From NCBI GenBank assembly GCA_012841485.1, contig DUUU01000068.1, positions 1-9,296 on the forward strand: a DNA stretch of 9,296 nucleotides, given 5' to 3'. The DNA is from Armatimonadota bacterium. Lineage in GTDB: Bacteria > Armatimonadota > JAAZEB01. A program made the translations under genes and the position numbers. Shown here piece after piece: positions 4,685 through 9,296 of the stretch (the stretch's first letter is position 1; each line of letters begins with the position of its first letter). The notes under the pieces are model-generated. The model worked only from the letters and a program-made list of their open reading frames with translations, was not told where the DNA came from and made no database searches.

Positions 4685-7297
4685 ATGGCCGATCTCGTGA
4701 AGGTTGACGTCGCGAACGGATTGTTCTGGGTGGAGGCTCCCAAGGCAAACCTCTACATTCTCTGCGGGGCGCCGGCAGACAGCGTGAAGCACCTGATGAA
4801 GCGCGGGCTGATCGCGCCGCGCGAGGCGCACGGTGTCCGCTTCGAGACAGGGCCGAATGCCATCCTCCTTTCCGATGTGCTGGTGCAAAACGGCAGCTTT
4901 TCCAACCTGGCAGAGTTCCCGGTGCTCCACATGCTCTATCGCCAGGGGATGCTGCTCCCCAACCACCCGAACAACACCGGCGCGAAGCCACTCTTGATCG
5001 GGTCGCGCGAGCAGGTGCGGTCGCAGTTGGAATACATCTACCGGGGCAACTACGGTTTGGTCTCGGAAGAGGAGCTGACGGCCTGCGGGATCTCGCCGGC
5101 GGAGGCGCGGCGCATGATGCAGCTGAAGCTGGCCTTCGCTTTCGGGCGCATCCGCCCGTCACACGAGCTGGTCGACACCGTGGTGGTGGGGAGTGACCCG
5201 GTGGAGATCCGGAACGGCGTTTTCCTGCGCCGGCGCGCCCTGAACGTCTTCGAGTTCCTCTATCACGGTGAGGCGCTCACCGTGGATCTGAACCTGCAGC
5301 CCTACCAGCAGTATCAATCGCCCTACCCCCTGGGCTTCTACCGGATTGACCGTGGCTACTTCTCCATCATCCACTCGGGGGAGGGCGACGGGTGGGACCC
5401 GAACCGGCCGGCGATGGCGAGTGTTCTCATCTTCCAGGGGAAGCCCTACCTGATAGACGCGGGCCCGAACATTCTCCACAGCATCAAGGGCTTGGGCATC
5501 GGCATCACGGAGGTCGAGGGCATCTTCCAGACGCACGCGCATGATGACCACTTCTGCGGGCTTCCCACGCTGATGCGCTCTGATCGGCGCATTCGCTACT
5601 TCGCCACGCCGATGGTACGCGCCTCGGTCGAGAAGAAGCTCGCCGCCCTGCTCGGCATGGACGAGAGCCGTTTTCAAGATTTCTTCGAGCCGCACGACCT
5701 GAAGCAGGAAGCATGGAACGAGGTGGATGGCCTGGAGGTGCGCCCCTCCTTTTCGCCACACCCCGTGGAGACCACGGTTTTCCTCTTCCGGGCACTGGGG
5801 CCAAGCGGCTATGCCACGTATGCCCATCTGGCGGATATCGTCGATCTGCAAGGGTTGGAGCAGACCGTGCAACGCGCCGGGATGGCGGATGGTGCCGCCG
5901 TGGTGGAGCGCGCCCGGCGTCTCTACGCCATCAGGGTGGACCTCAAGAAGGTGGACATCGGCGGCGGCCTCATCCACGGCAACGCGCACGACTTCAAGGG
6001 AGACGCCTCTGGGAAGCTGGTGCTCTCGCACACGTCGCTCGAGCTGACGCCAGAGCTGAAGGAGATTGGATCCGGCTCTACCTTCGGCGCCGTGGATGAG
6101 CTCATTCCGGCCTGCCAGGATTACGTGCGTGACCGCGCGCGCCACTGCCTCACCGGATACTTTCCCGGAGTGCCGGCCCACGAGATCGAGATGCTGCTCA
6201 ATGCGCCGATCATCACGTTCAACACGGAGAGCATCTTGATGCGCGCCGGCGATCCCTCCCGCGATGTCTACCTAGTGCTCACTGGCGAGGTGGAGCTGAT
6301 CCGCAGCGGCGATGGCGGGCGGCGCACCCTCTCTGCGGGAGGCATTCTCGGCGAGGGCGCAGCAATCCAGCGCAAACCGATCACGCACACCTATCGCGCC
6401 ACCTCCTTCGTGCAGGCGCTGAAGATCCCCGCGAGTGTCTACTTGGCGTTCGTCCAACGCAACGGCCTCCTGGCGCGCATCGCGGATGTGCGCGAGCGGC
6501 GCGAGTTCCTGGACCGTACCTGGCTTTTTGGCGACTCCATCGCCTACCCGACTCAGGTCACTCTGGCCCGGGAGATGGTGCCGCATTGCCTAATACCCGG
6601 CCAGCCTACCTCGCTGAACGGCGATCCGGCCGTGTGCCTAGTCCGGGAGGGCGAGGTGCAGCTGCTCCTGGGTGAGAATGTGCTCGAGACGCTTGGGCCA
6701 GGTGAGTTCTACGGAGAGTCCACTATCCTGCACGGCACCCCGGGGTTCTTCACCATCCGGGGGACCATGCCGACAGTGGTCTTCCGCATCCCGGGCGGTG
6801 TTCTGCGACATAACCCCGTCGTGCGCTGGAAGCTCCTTGAGGTCTACGAGCGGCGCATGCAGCACATCCTCAATCCGACGCTGGTCTCGGGCCCCGTCTT
6901 TCGCTGGCGTCCGGAGTACTCAACCGGCATTTCCGAGATAGACGAGCATCACCAGCAGCTTTTCGACGCGGCCAACCGGTTTCATCAGGGCGTCGCCGCC
7001 GGAGAGGGCGCGCAGGTGCTTCCGTGGATACTCAGCTTCCTCGAGGACTTCACCCGGATGCACTTCTCTCGCGAAGAGGAGCTGCTGCGCGAGCACGCCT
7101 ATCCCGAGTACCCGCATCACCATCGCATGCACGAGCGCCTCCTGGATGCGCTGGAAGAGTGGAAGCAGGTTTTTCAGGAGAGCGCGGCCACGCCGTACCA
7201 CGAACTGCTCCAATTCCTCAGCAACTGGATCCTCGAGCACATCCTGACCGAAGACCACAAGTATGAGCGCTACCTCAATGAGCGTGGCGTAATCTAG
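4685..7297 (+). CDS. Metallo-beta-lactamase-fold hydrolase (putative cyclic-nucleotide phosphodiesterase) fused to two cNMP-binding-like domains and a bacteriohemerythrin
   Basis: This soluble protein has 870 residues from the ATG at 4685 (889 if GTG 4628 is used). Domains: (1) residues 1-240, a region resembling, from memory, the N-terminus of cAMP/cGMP phosphodiesterases of spirochaetes and Bdellovibrio; (2) an MBL fold with LIDAGP (256-261), H284-x-H286-x-D288-H289, and candidate ligands H359, H381/D384, H431/H435 and H449 (LVLSHTS); (3) a cNMP-binding-like domain about 506-601 with GILGEG; (4) a second about 625-715 with GEFYGES; (5) a bacteriohemerythrin about 740-865 with all diiron ligands: H756, H793, E797, H812, H816, H852, D857. 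The HxHxDH motif is that of hydrolases, not the HxExDx of flavodiiron oxygen reductases. Both cNMP domains lack the canonical cassette arginine. No signal peptide or membrane segment is seen. It diverges from the hdr operon. Inferred role: O2- or NO-responsive second-messenger hydrolase. Domains are firm; activity is not. Confidence 0.88.
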   Translation: MADLVKVDVANGLFWVEAPKANLYILCGAPADSVKHLMKRGLIAPREAHGVRFETGPNAILLSDVLVQNGSFSNLAEFPVLHMLYRQGMLLPNHPNNTGAKPLLIGSREQVRSQLEYIYRGNYGLVSEEELTACGISPAEARRMMQLKLAFAFGRIRPSHELVDTVVVGSDPVEIRNGVFLRRRALNVFEFLYHGEALTVDLNLQPYQQYQSPYPLGFYRIDRGYFSIIHSGEGDGWDPNRPAMASVLIFQGKPYLIDAGPNILHSIKGLGIGITEVEGIFQTHAHDDHFCGLPTLMRSDRRIRYFATPMVRASVEKKLAALLGMDESRFQDFFEPHDLKQEAWNEVDGLEVRPSFSPHPVETTVFLFRALGPSGYATYAHLADIVDLQGLEQTVQRAGMADGAAVVERARRLYAIRVDLKKVDIGGGLIHGNAHDFKGDASGKLVLSHTSLELTPELKEIGSGSTFGAVDELIPACQDYVRDRARHCLTGYFPGVPAHEIEMLLNAPIITFNTESILMRAGDPSRDVYLVLTGEVELIRSGDGGRRTLSAGGILGEGAAIQRKPITHTYRATSFVQALKIPASVYLAFVQRNGLLARIADVRERREFLDRTWLFGDSIAYPTQVTLAREMVPHCLIPGQPTSLNGDPAVCLVREGEVQLLLGENVLETLGPGEFYGESTILHGTPGFFTIRGTMPTVVFRIPGGVLRHNPVVRWKLLEVYERRMQHILNPTLVSGPVFRWRPEYSTGISEIDEHHQQLFDAANRFHQGVAAGEGAQVLPWILSFLEDFTRMHFSREEELLREHAYPEYPHHHRMHERLLDALEEWKQVFQESAATPYHELLQFLSNWILEHILTEDHKYERYLNERGVI

Positions 7298-7339
7298 AAC
7301 GACGCCTTGCCCGGCCCGCGCACCGGTTTTCCAGGTAGA
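7298..7339. other. Short spacer after the hemerythrin gene, no convincing terminator
   Basis: The only terminator-like signal is a 4-bp CCGG/CCGG stem followed by TTTT at about 7310-7330, which is too weak to call. The next gene has its own promoter just downstream. Confidence 0.3.
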
Positions 7340-7364
7340 GCAGGCCCCCGGTTGACAGGCCTGC
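7340..7364. promoter_or_regulatory. Inverted repeat enclosing the -35 box: candidate operator
   Basis: GCAGGCC (7340-7346) and GGCCTGC (7358-7364) are a perfect 7-bp inverted repeat separated by 11 nt. The TTGACA box (7352-7357) lies between and against the right arm. A protein bound here would block RNA polymerase, so a repressor site for the dehydrogenase gene is plausible. No regulator gene is in the window. The same repeat could form an RNA hairpin for read-through transcripts, but no T-tract follows. Confidence 0.45.
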
Positions 7365-7380
7365 GTCCACCTCCTATAAT
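7352..7380 (+). promoter_or_regulatory. Perfect-consensus sigma70 promoter
   Basis: TTGACA (7352-7357) and TATAAT (7375-7380) match the housekeeping consensus at 12 of 12 positions with the optimal 17-nt spacer. Transcription should begin near 7387, giving a leader of about 24 nt to the ATG at 7411. It would give only about 6 nt to the ATG at 7393, which supports the later start. Confidence 0.88.
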
Positions 7381-7400
7381 CAGCGCAAACAAATGCCGAG

Positions 7401-7405
7401 GGAGG
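7401..7405 (+). promoter_or_regulatory. Ribosome binding site deciding the oxidoreductase start
   Basis: GGAGG sits 5 nt before the ATG at 7411. The in-frame ATG at 7393 would place this site inside the coding region and has no Shine-Dalgarno of its own. Confidence 0.75.
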
Positions 7406-7410
7406 AAGCA

Positions 7411-8565
7411 ATGCAGCCGATTGGTGTGGGGATTGTGGGCGCGGGGTTCTCCGCGAATCAGCATGCGGGCGCATACCACTGCGTGACCGGGGTGCCCGTG
7501 AAGCGGGTTGGGGTGGTCTCTCGGACGCCCGAGAAGGCCGCCTCCTTCGCGAAGAAGCACGGCTTTGAGTTCGCGACGACGAACCTGCAAGAGCTTCTGA
7601 GCCGGCCGGACGTGCATGTGGTTGATATCTGCGCGCCCAACTTCGCGCATGAGGAGATCGCGATTGCGGCGGCGCGCGCGGGGAAGCACGTTATTTGCGA
7701 GAAGCCGCTCACCGCCTACTTTGGCGACCCGGAGGATCCTGCGCGGATGCGCGAGGAAGCGATGGCATCGGTCGAGAGAGTCTTGGATGCTGTGCGCAGC
7801 GCCGGGGTGCTCTTCATGTACGCGGAGAATTGGATCTACGCGCCGGCCATTCAGAAGGCGCTGCGTCTGGCCGAGGCCGCCGGGGGCACGATCTTTGATA
7901 TTCGCGCCGAAGAGGCGCATAGCGGATCGCACTCGCCTTACGCCCGCGAGTGGCGCACTTCCGGGGGCGGCTCCCTCCTGCGTCTTGGCTCCCATCCGCT
8001 CGCGGCCGCGCTCTATTTCAAGCGCGTGGAGGGCGAGCGTCGCGATGGCAAGCCGATCCGGGTGGCCTCCGTCTCGTGCGAGGCGACGAACGTCACCCGC
8101 ATTCCCAGCTTCGAGCGCGAGGAGCGGAAGTGGGTTGCCTCTGGATGGAAGGATGTGGAGGATTGGGCCACGCTCATCCTCAACTTCGAGGATGGCGCGC
8201 GGGCGACCATCTGCGCCTCGGATATCGTCTTGGGCGGCATTCGCAATCGGATGGAGCTCTACCTCTCCAACGCCCGCATCGACTGCAACCTCAATCCCAA
8301 CACCACGTGCGTTGCCTACGCCCCCGCGTCCGAGGTGTTCGCCGATGAGTACATCGCCGAGAAGACCGATACCAAGGCGGGGTGGAGCTTCCCCAGCATC
8401 AACGAGGACTGGTTCCAGGGCTACCCCCAGGAGATTCAAGACTTCCTGGAGTGCATCGCGAGCGGCAGGCAGCCCCTCTCCGATGCGCAACTTGCCGCGG
8501 ATGTCGTCGCGGTCACCTATGCCGCCTATCAGTCGGCGCGCGAGGGTCGGCGCATCCGTCTGTAG
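7411..8565 (+). CDS. Gfo/Idh/MocA-family NAD(P)-dependent oxidoreductase, substrate unknown
   Basis: The family oxidises or reduces hydroxyl groups of sugars, inositols and related compounds with NAD(P). The protein has 384 residues from the ATG at 7411, a normal length. Seen directly: an N-terminal Rossmann fold with GIVGAGFSA (about 7-15), the CEKPL motif whose K98 is the usual catalytic lysine, AENWIYAP (about 138-145), and in the C-terminal alpha/beta domain GGGSLLRLGSHPL, with H195 in the place of the family's catalytic histidine. The aspartate normally four residues before that histidine (D-x3-H) is Arg191 here, and the Asp often seen just after it is Ala. The perfect-consensus promoter and the inverted repeat over its -35 suggest strong, repressible expression. 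It appears monocistronic: the gap to hsp20 is 250 nt. The family is certain; the substrate cannot be inferred, because no transporter, isomerase or kinase is adjacent. Confidence 0.93.
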   Translation: MQPIGVGIVGAGFSANQHAGAYHCVTGVPVKRVGVVSRTPEKAASFAKKHGFEFATTNLQELLSRPDVHVVDICAPNFAHEEIAIAAARAGKHVICEKPLTAYFGDPEDPARMREEAMASVERVLDAVRSAGVLFMYAENWIYAPAIQKALRLAEAAGGTIFDIRAEEAHSGSHSPYAREWRTSGGGSLLRLGSHPLAAALYFKRVEGERRDGKPIRVASVSCEATNVTRIPSFEREERKWVASGWKDVEDWATLILNFEDGARATICASDIVLGGIRNRMELYLSNARIDCNLNPNTTCVAYAPASEVFADEYIAEKTDTKAGWSFPSINEDWFQGYPQEIQDFLECIASGRQPLSDAQLAADVVAVTYAAYQSAREGRRIRL

Positions 8566-8815
8566 CCAGGGGAAACGTCGGGAGAGGACGCCGTTTCTGC
8601 TCCGTTTGGGTCCCGGATCGTCTGGGTATGGTCTCAGCGGACCGGGGCTGTATCGTGCTGTTGGGAAGGGCATACGCGCAGCCCTTGCGTCCGGCATTCC
8701 CCTAGAACGGGCAGACGTGGCCATCATCAGACGTCCGGCGGCGGGCGGCACTGTGGCGAATGGACCGCCCGCTCGCGTCTCGCCGGGGCCACGGAAGAAA
8801 GGAGACAGGATCAGA
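8566..8815. other. Intergenic region between the oxidoreductase and hsp20
   Basis: No gene is supported in these 250 nt. A short imperfect stem at 8572-8595 (GAAAC...GTTTC with CGTC/GACG inside) follows the oxidoreductase stop but lacks a T-run. The 7-mer CAGACGT occurs twice, at 8712 and 8728, with a 16-nt period. I found no convincing -35/-10 pair, sigma32-like site or CIRCE operator for hsp20. Confidence 0.4.
8741..8772 (+). other. GC-rich stem-loop in the hsp20 upstream region
   Basis: GCGGGCGG (8741-8748) pairs perfectly with CCGCCCGC (8765-8772) across a 16-nt loop. It lies about 25 nt before the hsp20 ribosome binding site and does not include it, so it is not an obvious RNA thermometer. 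No T-tract follows, so it is not a canonical terminator either. Confidence 0.4.
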
Positions 8816-9259
8816 ATGGCGCTAACACGATGGTCTCCCTTCAGTGAGATGAGCCGGTTGCGCGATGAGATGGACCGCATGATGGATCGCTTCTTCGAAC
8901 TCCCGGAGCGGCGCACGGAGTTCGGGGCGACGATGTGGGTGCCTAGCGTCGATGTCTATGACAAGGATGGGAGCGTAGTCGTCGAGGCGGAGCTTCCCGG
9001 CATGAAGCGGGATGAGGTGGAAGTGACCCTTGAGGACAGCACGCTGACCATCAGCGGCGAGATGAAGCGCGAGGAGGAGAAGAAGGAAGAGGGCTACTAT
9101 CGCAGCGAGCGCCGCTATGGGCGCTTCATGCGGAGCATTCCCCTGCCAACCCCGGTCAAGGCCAATGAGGTGAAGGCGAAGTTTGAGGAGGGGGTGCTGA
9201 AGGTTACTCTTCCGAAAGCCGAGGAAGCGGCGCACGGCAAGCGGGTACCTGTGGAGTAG
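8816..9259 (+). CDS. hsp20: Hsp20 / alpha-crystallin-family small heat-shock protein
   Basis: This ATP-independent holdase chaperone binds unfolding proteins in the cytoplasm and forms oligomers. The protein has 147 residues, normal for bacterial Class A small Hsps. It has a short N-terminal arm (MALTRWSPFSEMSRLRDEMD) and an alpha-crystallin domain at about 41-134, beginning WVPSVDVYDKDG, with AELPGM and RRYGRF in the middle and the signature EEGVLKVTLPK (G126-V-L128). A C-terminal V144-P-V146 corresponds to the IxI/V anchoring motif. The start is set by AAGGAG about 11 nt upstream or AGGA 5 nt upstream, and by the typical MALxRW/F opening. The same frame is open far upstream (from about 7616), but that part is an Arg/Ser/Pro-rich shadow of the oxidoreductase gene. 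It stands alone, and no heat-shock operator was recognised. Confidence 0.96.
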   Translation: MALTRWSPFSEMSRLRDEMDRMMDRFFELPERRTEFGATMWVPSVDVYDKDGSVVVEAELPGMKRDEVEVTLEDSTLTISGEMKREEEKKEEGYYRSERRYGRFMRSIPLPTPVKANEVKAKFEEGVLKVTLPKAEEAAHGKRVPVE

Positions 9260-9296
9260 AACGCCGCGAACACGGTTGTGAAGTTGGGCCGAAAGC

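Noticed and set aside
4321..4743. Possible small proteins in the divergent intergenic region (minus strand 4321-4743, plus strand 4118-4579)
   Set aside because: They overlap real genes or the promoter, lack ribosome binding sites and have biased, motif-free composition.
5159..6181. 340-codon minus-strand open frame opposite the MBL domain
   Set aside because: Composition is that of a codon shadow; no motif, no ribosome binding site, and the plus strand carries clear domain motifs.
4685..7297. Flavodiiron (rubredoxin:oxygen oxidoreductase) interpretation of the MBL domain
   Set aside because: The metal motif is HxHxDH, not HxExDx, and no flavodoxin domain follows.
7616..8815. A 400-residue N-terminal extension of Hsp20 in the same open frame
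   Set aside because: The upstream part is Arg/Ser/Pro-rich shadow of the oxidoreductase, while normal Hsp20 sequence begins exactly at the ATG at 8816 with a ribosome binding site.
8566..8815. CIRCE operator, sigma32 promoter or ROSE thermometer for hsp20
   Set aside because: No TTAGCACTC-N9-GAGTGCTAA, no CTTGAA/CCCCAT pair at proper spacing, and the hairpin does not cover the ribosome binding site.
7294..8916. 540-codon open frame on the minus strand, antisense to the oxidoreductase
   Set aside because: It is Arg/Gly/Ala/Pro-rich with no recognisable domain and lies opposite a clear Gfo/Idh/MocA gene. Long antisense frames are expected at this GC content.
1..9296. CRISPR arrays, tRNA/rRNA genes, insertion sequences or att sites
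   Set aside because: No regularly spaced repeats, no cloverleaf or rRNA-like stretches, and no transposase or terminal repeats were seen on reading both strands.

Overview
This is a GC-rich bacterial window (roughly low 60s % G+C by eye) with tightly packed genes. No marker gene fixes the phylum. A soluble heterodisulfide-reductase operon beside a bacteriohemerythrin fusion suggests an anaerobe or microaerophile that uses flavin-based electron bifurcation. The Gfo/Idh/MocA dehydrogenase and the small heat-shock protein are generic and do not narrow the organism.

Left half, minus strand (about 1-4600): an operon reading hdrC - hdrB - hdrA - mvhD, with mvhD cut by the left edge. hdrC and hdrB overlap by 4 bases, hdrB and hdrA are 80 nt apart, and hdrA and mvhD are 40 nt apart. 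All cluster-binding cysteines expected of HdrA, HdrB and HdrC are present. The best promoter, TTGACG-18-TATAGT at 4573-4602, would give the operon an unusually long 5' leader of about 380 nt containing several short hairpins. The electron donor subunits and the physiological acceptor are not in the window. In acetogens the same gene set sits beside metV/metF, so genes beyond the left edge matter.

Centre, plus strand (4685-7297): a divergently transcribed 870-residue protein. It joins a metallo-beta-lactamase-fold hydrolase (HxHxDH), probably of the cyclic-nucleotide phosphodiesterase type, to two cyclic-nucleotide-binding-like domains and a C-terminal bacteriohemerythrin with all seven diiron ligands. 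This is the most unusual protein here. It could sense O2 or NO and act on a second messenger next to an oxygen-sensitive Hdr operon.

Right part, plus strand (7340-9296): a perfect-consensus sigma70 promoter (TTGACA-17-TATAAT), with a 7-bp inverted repeat enclosing its -35 box, drives a Gfo/Idh/MocA-family oxidoreductase. A 250-nt gap with one GC hairpin follows, then a complete Hsp20 small heat-shock protein. No RNA genes, insertion sequences, CRISPR arrays or convincing intrinsic terminators were seen.
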